Positions 8,487 through 17,466 of a stretch of DNA of 64,000 nt are shown here, piece by piece (the stretch's first letter is position 1; every line of letters begins with the position of its first letter). This DNA comes from Thiorhodovibrio frisius (GTDB lineage Bacteria; Pseudomonadota; Gammaproteobacteria; Chromatiales; Chromatiaceae). The translations under genes and the position numbers were made by a program. The notes under the pieces were generated by a model. That model was not told where the DNA came from, did not search any database, and worked only from the letters and a program-made list of their open reading frames with translations. The stretch lies in assembly GCF_033954835.1 (NCBI RefSeq), contig NZ_CP121471.1, positions 930,001-994,000 of the forward strand, given 5' to 3'.

Positions 8487-9187
8487 GTGCGCCAAGCGAA
8501 GCTTGGCGCTTCTTGCCGGGTGAAAGTCCCGGTCGGGTAAGGGCTAGCCACCCACCCGTATCGCGTGTTGCGCCTCTGGCGGATAGCGACGCACTGGTCA
8601 GGAGACTGGTGCTATCGTGAACAAAAGAGGTGAAGCGTACATAGAGAAACTTGTAGGCCAGAGGGGTGTACGCACCACCCTGAAGCGATTTCAGCCTCGT
8701 TAAAAGCATTAAAGCAGACGGCGACAGGGTTAACGACCTGGAAGCCAACACAGAGGACTCAATAGAACGACGATGGGCAAGATATTGTGGCACTGCCGGG
8801 AAACCAGGCAGCAAACAGAGAAAACAAACGTTGCCCTAAGGTCGTTCACGGCGAGAGTCCCGAGGGTCTGTCGGGGTCCGAGCGCCTGGCATGCAAGCAC
8901 AGAAGCGTCGAGAACTTGGGAGACCCCATCAGCTCCCGGCGGGAGAGGTAAGGCATGCGGGTATTGAGACACACAGGGGGAAACCCCGAAACGGAATTAG
9001 ACCGAAGCCTAGAGCCGACCGACCGGGGAAGCGCAACTGACCGAGAAGGAAGGTTCGCCGGAAGCGGATGGGGAGTCAGACCGACTCATAGTACTCCGAG
9101 CGCGGGAGAGCCGCGTACATGGGAAAGGGGTCGGCGAAGTGATGCAGCCAACAAAGGACACTTCACCCAGACACGACGGGCTGGACC

Positions 9188-10462
9188 ATGAAGCAAACCT
9201 CCCTGTTGGGAATAGCGAAAAAGGCGGCATCGGACAAGGCCCATCGATTCCGCAACCTCTTTGGCCTGCTCAACGTCAGCTATCTTCTGGCCTGTTGGCG
9301 GCTGATTAACAAAGGTGCGGCCAGCGGTGTCGACCGACTGGATGCCCGCGCCTATGAAGCCAACCTTCAGGACAATGTAGAAGCACTGGCGGCGGCGGTC
9401 AAAGGGGGATGGTATCGGGCCAAGCTGGTACTGAGAAGATACATCCCCAAGCTCAACGGAAAGTTGAGGCCATTGGGGATTCCGGCCATCGCGGACAAAG
9501 TGCTCCAGATGGGGGTTACCAAGATACTGGAAGAGATTTATGAGCAGGACTTTCTGGACTGTAGCTATGGTTACCGACCTCGGGTTGGTGCCCTGGATGC
9601 AGTGCGAGACCTGAGCGCCGAGCTGCGAAGCGGGCGTTATCACTTCCTGGTCGAGGCGGATATTCGCGCATTCTTTGATCGAATCGATCACGATACACTG
9701 ATCGAACTGTTGCAGCGACGGATAGACGATGAACCCTTTTTGCGGCTGATTCGCAAGTGGTTAAAGGCCGGCGTTTTGGAGCCAGATGGCGCGGTTCAGC
9801 ATCCCAAGACAGGCTCGCCCCAGGGCGGGATCATCTCCCCGATGCTTGCGAATATCTATCTCCACTACGCGCTAGATGAGTGGTTTGAGAACACGGTCAA
9901 GACACATTGCAAAGGGAAAGCGTACCTCTGTCGGTATGCCGACGATTTTGTGTGCGCGTTTGAATGTGAGTTCGACGCCCAGCGCTTTTATCGGGTGCTT
10001 GGGTTGCGGATGGAGCGGTTCGGGCTGGAAGTCGCGCAAGAGAAAACGCAGTTGCTGCGGTTCTCGCGTCAGGACTGGACGCGTAACGGCACCTTTGAGT
10101 TTCTCGGATTCGAGTTTCGCTGGGGACGAGGGCGTTGGGGAAAACCCGCGCTCAAACGGCGCACGGCACGGAAGAAATACCGCGCCTCCCTGGCCAGTTT
10201 TCGAGACTGGTGTCGGGCACACTGCCGGATGCACAAGGACAAGTTCTTCGCGGCTCTCAATGCGAAGCTGCGCGGGTACTACAATTACTACGGTATCCGA
10301 GGCAACTCCGACAGCCTGGGTGACTTTTTCTACCATGTCACACGCATGCTCTACCGGGAGCTGAATCGCCGCAGTCAGCGGCGCAGTTACAACTGGAAGG
10401 GCTTTGCCGAACTGATCAAGGTGTTCAAGCTTGAGCGACCACGAATCTGCCACAGCTTCTGA
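9188..10462 (+). CDS. ltrA: Group II intron reverse transcriptase/maturase
   Basis: This 424-aa protein carries the RT domains in order: RRYIPKLNGKLRPLGIPA, the palm motif ADIRAFFDRIDHD, TGSPQGGIISPMLANIYL, and the catalytic YADD at residues 250-253. The thumb/maturase region follows with FLGFEFRWG and a typical C-terminal LNAKLRGYYNYYGIRGN. No HNH endonuclease domain follows. Group II intron proteins of this kind help the intron RNA fold and splice and then copy it into new DNA sites. The gene lies in intron domain IV. The reading frame is complete with no disabling change. Confidence 0.95.
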   Translation: MKQTSLLGIAKKAASDKAHRFRNLFGLLNVSYLLACWRLINKGAASGVDRLDARAYEANLQDNVEALAAAVKGGWYRAKLVLRRYIPKLNGKLRPLGIPAIADKVLQMGVTKILEEIYEQDFLDCSYGYRPRVGALDAVRDLSAELRSGRYHFLVEADIRAFFDRIDHDTLIELLQRRIDDEPFLRLIRKWLKAGVLEPDGAVQHPKTGSPQGGIISPMLANIYLHYALDEWFENTVKTHCKGKAYLCRYADDFVCAFECEFDAQRFYRVLGLRMERFGLEVAQEKTQLLRFSRQDWTRNGTFEFLGFEFRWGRGRWGKPALKRRTARKKYRASLASFRDWCRAHCRMHKDKFFAALNAKLRGYYNYYGIRGNSDSLGDFFYHVTRMLYRELNRRSQRRSYNWKGFAELIKVFKLERPRICHSF

Positions 10463-10504
10463 GTATTCTGCAATGTTGCCGCGTGCGAAGCGAATCATTT
10501 CGAG

Positions 10505-10577
10505 GAGCCCGGTGCGGTAGTTCCGCACGCCGGGATCTGTACGGGGGCGGCCGGGTAACTGGCCGTCCTACCGTGAT
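10505..10577 (+). ncRNA. Group II intron domains V and VI
   Basis: GAGCCCGGTGCGG..CCGCACGCCGGG forms the short domain V hairpin with its two-base bulge. The following ACGGGGGCGGCC...GGCCGTCCTACCGT pairs as domain VI, with an unpaired A in CCTACC as the candidate branch point. The 3' splice site is after 10577. These elements are the most conserved part of group II introns and help fix the intron boundary. Confidence 0.85.
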
Positions 10578-10741
10578 GGCGATTGATCGTGTGTTGTTTC
10601 TTGGTCTGGGAAAATAATTTCAACCAGACCCCTTAATTCTTCTGATACTTAATTCTTCTGATAGATTGACGATACGGAGAGTTTAGCACACTGGCGATGG
10701 TGCGAGCAGCCTGAGTGCCTTTGTAGACTGATGAGCTGGAA

Positions 10742-12505
10742 TCATATCGGCCAGCGCTTCAGCATCAAATTCGCTATCGTCTGGGCACGATTGTCGATAT
10801 CCAACAGCCTAAATGGTTGGCCAGGGGGTGTGTGGATTGCCGATAGTGCCTTTACGGCCCACAGACCGGACTTTTGGTAGCACTCGGGAGCAGACATCTT
10901 GTCTTCGACCGTGCGGTTGCTGCAAGTCTTGTTCAATGTGTCTTCGATCAGCACAAGATTACCGATGCGATGTTTGTGCTCCTCGTAATGGTCCCGGCTA
11001 CGGAAGCCGTAGGCCCTTACCTTGAAGTTCGGTTCTTGCGGCAGGATGTGCTCTACCGTGAGCCCTTTGCAGTTTAGGGCGACAAGCTGGGCCGGGGACG
11101 GGCGGGGTTTTTTGCCCTTCTTCCTTTCTTCGAACTCCACTTCCAGCAGCATTCGTGGCACTCCGGCGTTGCGGTAGAGGTATTCGTTCTCTACCTGAGA
11201 TTGCATCAGTGCATCAGGCATGAAGTGCCGGCAGAACTGCTTGAGCCCTGAGATGATCTCGTCGACTGACAGGCTCGACAGCGCCGCAGTGATGCGGAAC
11301 ACATCCGCTTGTGGGTTCGTACCCCGCAGCTTGAATACCCGCAGGTCCACCATCTCGATGATTTTTTGCAGGCTGCGTTGGTCGCTACCGGTACCAACGG
11401 CCGACAGCCGATCTTGAAGATGCAGTCGGATAACCAGCGGATAAAGAGTCGCCGACAGATCCTGGACGACGAATAGCAGGTAGGTCACAATGTCGGTACG
11501 CGTCGCGACGAGCAGTGCCTCAAGAGCGCCGAAGAATGCCGCAAGGTCCTTGCTATAGGAATCTATGAAATTGCGCAGCCGGCTCGGGTCGTTGCGCAAG
11601 TCCCGTAATCCCGGTTTAAGAAAAGTCTCCAGCACCGTATCGGCGGTAGCGCTGTAGTCGGCGCCGGATTCCAATTCGAACGGGCTACCGTCGAATGCAA
11701 AATAATGGTAGCGCAGCACGTCGTCCTCGCGGAACGAATCCCGGTTCACCAGCCGCACCCGATAGCCATCTTCGGCCGCCAGACGCTTGATGCGGCTGAA
11801 GCTGTGAAATGCCAGCCCGAACTGTTCCGATATGAACTGGTCCAACTCGCCGTCGAGATAGCGGTTGGAATAATACACCAGCAGGCTTTTCACGATGTCC
11901 ATCCGCGCCAGCGGTACGCCGCGGTCGTTGACCGACTGGAACATGCGGATCGCCTTCCCCTCATCGGGCTCGACAAACTCCAGCACCTCGAGTTGGCTTA
12001 GACACGAGAGCCACTGCTTCACGAGTTCTTCGCCACCCCGGTTCCGCAGCTCACCGACCCGCAGCTGGATGCGCTCATAGGCGTCTAGTAGGCGTTGTTG
12101 ACCATCGGTCGCAGGGGCGGGGTTCTGCTCCGCCAGCAGGCTGACGAAGAAATCGCCATTCCCGCCCTGCAGTTTGAACTTAGCACCTGTAACCGGGTGC
12201 GAAATGAAGTTGCTGCGGTAATGCTGACGGATCGCTGGGTCTTCAACCGCATCGATCAGCGCGTCAAGGATCATGGTCAGAGTGGTCAGGCGCTGCTGAC
12301 CGTCGACAACAAAGACCGGCGCGCTTCGATCGCTCTGTGACAGGATGAAGGTACCAAGGTAATGCCCGCCTTTCACCTGGAGTGCCTCTTCAACATCCTC
12401 GAATAGGTCATCGACGTTGCTCGGCTTCCACGCGTAGTCCCGCTGGTAGTGTGGGATTACCAGGTTCTTGCCGGTAAAGAATATCTCAAGTGTCTTGGTA
12501 CTCAC
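10742..12505 (-). CDS. GmrSD-type DUF262/DUF1524 protein (type IV restriction-like)
   Basis: The start is a GTG at 12505 preceded by GGAGG. The 587-aa protein has an N-terminal DUF262 (GmrS-like, ParB-fold NTPase) domain with VIPHYQRDYAW (about 16-26) and VDGQQRLTTLTMILDAL (about 66-82). It ends with a DUF1524 (GmrD-like) His-Me-finger nuclease region: LTVEHILPQ near 485, then HRIGNLVLIEDTLNKTCSN. Single-chain GmrSD proteins restrict phages with modified cytosines using NTP hydrolysis; whether this one does is untested. It is the cassette gene whose 3' end faces attC-like site A. GC content is near the chromosomal average, unlike the AT-rich KAP gene behind it, so the cassettes have different origins. 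Confidence 0.85.
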   Translation of the reverse strand: MSTKTLEIFFTGKNLVIPHYQRDYAWKPSNVDDLFEDVEEALQVKGGHYLGTFILSQSDRSAPVFVVDGQQRLTTLTMILDALIDAVEDPAIRQHYRSNFISHPVTGAKFKLQGGNGDFFVSLLAEQNPAPATDGQQRLLDAYERIQLRVGELRNRGGEELVKQWLSCLSQLEVLEFVEPDEGKAIRMFQSVNDRGVPLARMDIVKSLLVYYSNRYLDGELDQFISEQFGLAFHSFSRIKRLAAEDGYRVRLVNRDSFREDDVLRYHYFAFDGSPFELESGADYSATADTVLETFLKPGLRDLRNDPSRLRNFIDSYSKDLAAFFGALEALLVATRTDIVTYLLFVVQDLSATLYPLVIRLHLQDRLSAVGTGSDQRSLQKIIEMVDLRVFKLRGTNPQADVFRITAALSSLSVDEIISGLKQFCRHFMPDALMQSQVENEYLYRNAGVPRMLLEVEFEERKKGKKPRPSPAQLVALNCKGLTVEHILPQEPNFKVRAYGFRSRDHYEEHKHRIGNLVLIEDTLNKTCSNRTVEDKMSAPECYQKSGLWAVKALSAIHTPPGQPFRLLDIDNRAQTIANLMLKRWPI

Positions 12506-12739
12506 ACAGCCTCCGTAGCGCTAATAGGCCGATTATTGAAATAAATGACCCAATGCGCCGCTTAGTTACAGTTGGCGCAACTGCAGGTAAATGTGTCTTT
12601 CTATCACCTCAGTGTCCGCTAATAGGCTTTTCGTGAATGGCGTATTTCCGGTGGGTGGGCTTGACTGGATTTTAGCGCTGGGTGGCGGGCGTGCCGATGA
12701 GTTAGAGCAGTTTTGGGTTTTTGCTCGGATATCCAGTCC

Positions 12740-12807
12740 GACGCCAAGCTCAGCAGAGCCGGTTGAGCGAGAGCGAAGCCGGCTTCGGCTGGAGCACCGT
12801 GTTAGGC
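12740..12807 (-). repeat. attC-like site B
   Basis: GTTAGGC at 12801-12807 is a perfect core box (GCCTAAC when read with the minus-strand genes). A fold-back follows, with arms near 12748-12762 and 12778-12794 (AGAGCCGG / CCGGCTTCGGCTGGAGC). The opposite core box is degenerate (GCCAAGC), so the call is weaker than for site A. It lies 3' of the KAP NTPase gene, where a cassette attC belongs, and shares its hairpin sequence with site C. Confidence 0.5.
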
Positions 12808-12944
12808 GATTTGATGGATTAGATTCGGTCTTAAAAATAAAACCGAACCTGACCTGTTTATTACCCGCTCAATTTTTTCGGTTTTCATGATGGATAGCGC
12901 TCCCTTTCATCTTCGCTTGTGTTTAATTAAAATGAAGCGCTGTT

Positions 12945-14747
12945 TTAGGTTATGGAAGAAAAGACTCCATCTAAAAGTGTGCAGAATTCCTGGTTATCAA
13001 AATTTTTGATACTTACTTGATAACGCCACCAAATTCTTGACCCGCTAGTGTACTTTTTAACGAAAAAGTCTGGTGCGGGCGGGCTGTTTGGCAATTTTGA
13101 TCTCTGCAATAATGAGATAAATAAATCTATCTGCTTCTTAGATGGATCCAACCTAAATGCAATCTTTTGCCTACCAGTCGCGTGCGCTTTTCTGAAAGAA
13201 ATAAATGATGGCGAATACTTTATCTCTAGATCTGATCCAAACATCTCAACGAATTTGTCGTGAACTAATTTCATATCTGTAACTTGGTCAGCTGGAATAT
13301 CCGCCAACATTGAACTACTGTAGGCTCCCCAGTCTCCAAAGTTTGTTTTTCGGAATTTCGGTTTGTAGTTTGAAATTTCATCCGTTGTGTTTACCGTGGT
13401 GACACTGGTTTCTTCGATGATCCTGGCAATAACCGTCTCAAGTTGTTCTTCATTGTCTTTTAAAAGCTCGTTTTTGATCAAATTGAGAAGTTGGGAAACT
13501 TCAGAAGCTTTTCGACGATAGCTTTGTGTGACATAACAAACTCGAAACAACGCTTTTTGCCAGTCCTCATCGAAATGTTGAGTTTTTGACGCGAGCTCTA
13601 GATCCTTATTAAACTGCTCACTGTCTATATCTTCAAGGCCTTTTGTTTGTTCGAAAGCTATATCACTACTCCAGTCACTGAAACCAGGATGCTTTACAAG
13701 CAAATCATAAATTTTGGGGTACGCAATTTGAATACATAACAGCGCTAGCAACACGGCTTTCAACTGACCATCTTGAAGAATGTTTTCGTTTTCATCATCA
13801 ACATCCGCTTGAATAAACAGCATAATCAAGCTTAAAGAATTGATGAGGCGCTTCAAAGAGCGAGGATTACCGCCTACCGACAGCCTGACAATAGAATTAA
13901 TTTTATCCTCATTAATCTCCTTATCAAGGGTAAAACCAACTTGTCTCAATAACTTACCAACATAGCTCCCAATATTATATTGTCCTAAAGGCATCATGAA
14001 AGGCAGTTGAATGATCTTATCGAAAAAAGCACGGAATTCCCATTCGTTATCTTCGGAGCGCTTGCCAAATTTATTTTCTAGTCCTTTGACTACCACTTGG
14101 TAATCGATCGCAAGGACAAATATGCACCCTTGAACATTGAAAATATTTTTCAGCAGCTCAAGCACCCGCACCGCATCCTTTGGTTCTATGCGATCAAGAT
14201 CATCAACATAGACTACAATTTTTTTGAACGGGTTAGTGTCGCGAGTCATAATTTCATTTGTTATCGCACTCAAACTCTCACGCAGTTGCTTAATTGAACT
14301 GCTCTGTTGTCCCAACAATTCCTCGGTGATTTCACTCGCTTTGTCTCCTAGAGCAAGATTTGCGCCAACTCGAAGTGCCCCCCTAAAAACGTTGCTCGAA
14401 AGCGATTTAACGCGCTCCACACGGGTTTTGTTGACATCGCATTCAATTAAGCTACTTAGGATTTCATTGATAATTTTTATCAAGGATTCCTCGGGGGTTG
14501 ACAAAAGAGAACTCTCCCAACTGTTGATCCAGATCTGCTTAACGTGCCCGAGTTGCTCCAGCTCGAAATAGATCGTATTTAGCACGGAAGTTTTTCCGCT
14601 ACCCCATTCTCCTTGAATTCCTATCGTCATCGGCGTTGGGGCAACTTTGATGAATTCCGTCAGTGCTTGAGCGTGCTTTCCAATTCCAAGATCGTCTTGA
14701 CCACCACGGGGGTTGGGCTCATCAACAACGCCAAAGTTTGTGTTCAC
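12945..14747 (-). CDS. KAP-family P-loop NTPase
   Basis: The start is a GTG at 14747 with GGAGA upstream. This 600-aa protein has Walker A GEWGSGKTS (about 46-54), a KAP-type insert, Walker B KKIVVYVDDLDRIEP (about 176-190) and sensor-like VGGNPRSLKRLINSL (about 295-310). KAP NTPases are membrane-associated STAND-like ATPases found in prokaryotic conflict systems. No strong membrane segment is visible between the Walker motifs here. The last 120 residues (FRKAHATGRQKIAFRL, then WWRYQVSIKNF) may be a separate small domain resembling the DUF5655-type domain of predicted defence proteins; this is tentative. AT-rich composition indicates transfer. It is cassette-like: minus strand, with attC-like B after it and C before it. 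Confidence 0.85.
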   Translation of the reverse strand: MNTNFGVVDEPNPRGGQDDLGIGKHAQALTEFIKVAPTPMTIGIQGEWGSGKTSVLNTIYFELEQLGHVKQIWINSWESSLLSTPEESLIKIINEILSSLIECDVNKTRVERVKSLSSNVFRGALRVGANLALGDKASEITEELLGQQSSSIKQLRESLSAITNEIMTRDTNPFKKIVVYVDDLDRIEPKDAVRVLELLKNIFNVQGCIFVLAIDYQVVVKGLENKFGKRSEDNEWEFRAFFDKIIQLPFMMPLGQYNIGSYVGKLLRQVGFTLDKEINEDKINSIVRLSVGGNPRSLKRLINSLSLIMLFIQADVDDENENILQDGQLKAVLLALLCIQIAYPKIYDLLVKHPGFSDWSSDIAFEQTKGLEDIDSEQFNKDLELASKTQHFDEDWQKALFRVCYVTQSYRRKASEVSQLLNLIKNELLKDNEEQLETVIARIIEETSVTTVNTTDEISNYKPKFRKTNFGDWGAYSSSMLADIPADQVTDMKLVHDKFVEMFGSDLEIKYSPSFISFRKAHATGRQKIAFRLDPSKKQIDLFISLLQRSKLPNSPPAPDFFVKKYTSGSRIWWRYQVSIKNFDNQEFCTLLDGVFSSIT

Positions 14748-14882
14748 GCAGGTTCTCCGAAAAAACTGTTGCGGATTGGAAGGTTATTTTCGTTTATAAT
14801 CAAAACCGTTTATCCAAAGTCTCCTGACCCGAGAGTCGCTCTCCGCCATAGGTGCAATACTCGATACGGGCGGATGGCCAGC

Positions 14883-15010
14883 ACTTAACCCGACCAGGAC
14901 TTTTAGCCGACGCGAAGCGCCAAGCTTCGCTTGCCGGACTTCCGCGCTAGCCCAGCCGAGCCGGTCGAGCAACAGCGAAACCGGCTTCGGCTAGAGCGCA
15001 CCGTTTAGAC
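14883..15010 (-). repeat. attC-like site C
   Basis: ACTTAAC at 14883-14889 is GTTAAGT on the minus strand, a good GTTRRRY core. The other box is degenerate (GTTTAGAC at 15003-15010). Between them lies a fold-back (GCGCTAG..CCAGCCGAGCCGG / CCGGCTTCGGCTAGAGCGC) homologous to that of site B, plus a second hairpin CGAAGCGCCAAGCTTCG. It follows the 58-aa gene on the minus strand. Confidence 0.45.
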
Positions 15011-15074
15011 GGATTCGTGAAACGATACCATCCGCAGAAAAAAGACCGAACCTGACCAGTTCAGTTCAGGTTGA

Positions 15075-15251
15075 TTACTTCCACTTCAGCTCACGGAGTA
15101 CGATTTCTTTTCCCTTGTGTTTGTCTCTAAGCTTCTGCATAACAAGTGTTTCGCTTTGGCTGTTAACAGTACCCGATAAGGTTCCTGCTGTCTTAGCGTT
15201 AGTTCCTGGGGTAATGTAGTAATACTTGACCTCAAAACGCACTGATGCCAT
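15075..15251 (-). CDS. Small conserved-looking 58-aa protein, cassette-like
   Basis: The ATG at 15251 is preceded by AGAGGA at 8 nt, and the frame runs to a TAA at 15075. The product opens MASVRFEVKYYYITPGTNAK and ends with IVLRELKWK. It has alternating beta-type segments, a Ser/Thr-rich middle (TAGTLSGTVNSQSET) and a basic helix (QKLRDKHKGKEI). There is no signal peptide or membrane segment. Single small genes with strong ribosome sites followed by attC are typical integron cassettes. The function is unknown; the compact size would fit a small regulator or nucleic-acid-associated protein, but nothing proves it. Confidence 0.65.
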   Translation of the reverse strand: MASVRFEVKYYYITPGTNAKTAGTLSGTVNSQSETLVMQKLRDKHKGKEIVLRELKWK

Positions 15252-15896
15252 TATGTTTTTCCTCTTGTTGTTAACCTAAGCAGGTAACTAGACAGAATCT
15301 TGGTCTGGTATGCTAGGCAGAATCGGTCTAGCACTGATATTAAACGTTGCACAAGTCTTCGCGGACCCCAAGCCGCTTAACAGACTGATTGTGAGAAACT
15401 CAGAGCAGCACGAACTTTTGCAACGATTAATAGGACGGATTCTACCTAGATCGGATAGGACAGAAAGGCTCCTGCTCTATCGACGCACGCGCAATGGAGC
15501 ACCTACGGCTGATCCAGGCAGCATTGCCAGCACTAGAGTGCCGCGCGGCGGCTTGCGGTTGCAAGTGCCCGCTGTTTGCCCATAGCGCGCACTTTCGCAG
15601 CACGATTGTCGCGACACGCCCGCTCATCCGGCTATGCCGGAACGTGCAAGCCAAGTATAGACCATGATTATTACCCAGGGGAATAGCTGCATGTCAGCCC
15701 TGACGCACGACCTTCCAGACCGAGGCGCTTAGCGAGGGATGGGGAGAGTTTTTGCGCCGACTCAGGTGAAAACCCAAGATTGGTGCCCTTGTGACGGAAT
15801 CTTCCGAAGCGAAAATAGCCGCTTGAGGACTGGTTGGCCATAGGAAGCCGCCGCCTGCGCGATGGGCAAGCGGTCGTCTCACTGCAGGCAGTGAGC
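15252..15896. other. No supported gene between the 58-aa gene and the decayed transposase
   Basis: Several short frames exist. One begins at the ATG near 15494 and would give about 58 residues with a CRAAACGCKCPLF cysteine cluster. It has no ribosome site and no recognised family. I see no clear promoter, RNA or repeat here. Confidence 0.4.
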
Positions 15897-16711
15897 TCAG
15901 AGCAAACTTAATCGAAACGGTCGCTGCAGGCGCTGCTCCACCTCTTGGGGGTCGAGCCAAGGGCCGGTGAGGGTATTGCGGATGAAGCCGATGGTGGCCT
16001 GCACCCCAAGCTGCACGAATAGCGCCGCCAGCTGCTTGGAGAAGCGCGCCAGGGTGTTGATCAGGTGCGCCAGACGCATCAGGAAATGGTAGCCCTTCAT
16101 CGCGTTCCACTGCTTGGCGAAGGCATGCTCATAGGCGTAGCACTGATGCTTTTCGACCAGAAACGCCCCTTCGATGCCCCAGCGGTAGCGCGCCCCGAGG
16201 TTGCAGCGGGTATGCACATTGAGCCGGCCCATTTGGCAATGGGCGGGCGCGAGGAGAGCCAGACATGGCGGGCGCGCTTGGTGATGATCTCCGCGGTCTT
16301 GGGGTCCACCACCTGCCAGTGTTCGTGGCAACTCACCACATGGACCTCAAGGAACTTCTTGCCATTGGGTCCATACTCGTAGCGAATCGCGTTGACCCAC
16401 TGAAATTGCTGCTGGCGCTCGCCCCATGTCTGTTCGCAGCGATGCTCCGGGTGCTCGTGCGCCAGGCTGCGATACTCCTCCCAGACAGTGGGCAGCGAGC
16501 CATCCTTGAGCACGATCATAAAATCCCAGTGATAGCGGCGGCAGCGTTCCATGATCGGGCCATTGGCATAAAGCCCATCGAGCAACACCATCACCGGCAG
16601 ACGGGGAAAGGCGTTTTTGATGCGCTCGGCCAAGCGGTGGAAGGCCTTGGTCTCGCAATCCTGTTTGCGCTGCTCGCCCTGCTCTGGCGCATACTCGAGG
16701 AACTCGCTCAT
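15897..16711 (-). pseudogene. DDE-type (IS4-like) transposase, 5'-truncated and frameshifted
   Basis: From 16711 the frame reads transposase-like sequence with VMVLLDGLYANGPIMERC (a catalytic Asp region) and FMIVLKDGSLPTVWEEY. Between about 16250 and 16210 the coding shifts to another frame, which continues NVHTRCNLGARYRWGIEGAF (containing the catalytic Glu, Y-R-W-G-I-E) and ends at 15897. The N-terminal part with the first catalytic Asp is missing at 16712. It is a dead insertion-sequence remnant near the right end of the accessory block. Confidence 0.8.
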
Positions 16712-16802
16712 TAATCAATAGTCTATAAGTATAAGGTTTTTCTTATATACGCGATTTTGGGGTTTTCGGAGTGGGCTCATAGTTTCTTTAATAATTGCTG
16801 AT

Positions 16803-17408
16803 GGCGTGCATCTTCCGCTCGCGGCCGGTATCTTCGCTACCATGCTGCTCGATCTGTGGCAGTTGAGCGAACGTCGCCGGGGTGGCTACCAGAGCACCGC
16901 AGCTCTGCTGCTGAGCCTGTTGATCCTAAATCCGGCAGTTCAAAATGCCTGATGCTCGCTAAGCTTCTGTTTCATAATAGACAACCTAACTGCGGAGCAG
17001 TTGGAGTTGCCACCCAACGGGTGATTGGCGTGTGCCGAAATTTCCGAATGGACTTACTTGGATATGATCAGCGAGCGCGGTTCAACTGCCGGATTTTGGT
17101 TGATTGATCTTGCCCTGTTCGGCGGTTTCGCTCTGGCCGTGGTGACCCTGGTCGGTGGGCTGGCGGCGCTCGGCTTCGGCTACGCCATCCGCGCGCGCTT
17201 GCTCTTTGCCATCGGTGTGATTACTGCCCTGTCCGCGCTCACGACACTGGCGACCGATGCCCTGGCGCATTTCAGTCTTGGTGGCTGGAGCGCGCTGGTC
17301 TTGCTCGGCATTGGCATTATCATCACAGGTTCCGCGCTCGAGCGGCATGGCGAGCGGCTGAAAACCGGCCTGGCCGGATGGCGGGCGCATTTCGCGCAGG
17401 CTGATTGA
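16803..17408 (+). pseudogene. Duplicated 3' fragment of the membrane protein gene, split by the MITE
   Basis: 16803-16924 and 17105-17408 together correspond to 5365-5796, the C-terminal third of the membrane protein gene at 4300. The 175-bp element is inserted between them. The 5' two thirds are absent. A short fusion frame from the element into DLALFGGFALAVVTL is open, but has no convincing ribosome site. It now forms the immediate upstream region of the intact activator. Confidence 0.9.
16925..17099 (+). mobile_element. 175-bp MITE-like inverted-repeat element, copy 2, with 5-bp target duplication
   Basis: Terminal repeats are CCTAAATCCGGCAGTT and AACTGCCGGATTTTGG. TTGAT is present on both sides (16920-16924 and 17100-17104), and deleting the element plus one TTGAT restores exactly the uninterrupted sequence seen at about 5485-5500. 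This is therefore a clean transposition event. It encodes no transposase and would need one supplied in trans. Confidence 0.9.
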
Positions 17409-17466
17409 GTCTTTTGTTCTCTCCTTCCCGCGTTCCGGCGCGGGAGGGCATCCCGATGATAACCAA

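Larger units (their letters stand above)
8487..10577 (+). mobile_element. Group II intron of the class C attC-targeting type
   Basis: The 5' end is GTGCG at 8487, followed by an immediate hairpin (GCGCCAAGC/GCTTGGCGC), an extended structured leader and the reverse transcriptase gene at 9188-10462. The 3' end has domain V and VI sequences ending CCGTGAT at 10577. The exon junction ...GTTA|GGC... rebuilds an integron core site. The encoded protein lacks an HNH endonuclease, as in class C introns. It points opposite to the cassette genes, which is the orientation described for attC-invading introns. All parts appear intact, so it may be mobile. Confidence 0.88.

Noticed and set aside
12591-12890. 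Plus-strand frame of 99 codons beside attC-like site B
   Set aside because: It runs through the hairpin of the site, lacks a ribosome site and opposes the cassette orientation.
15310-15585. Plus-strand frame of 91 codons
   Set aside because: No ribosome site, atypical composition and no recognisable family.
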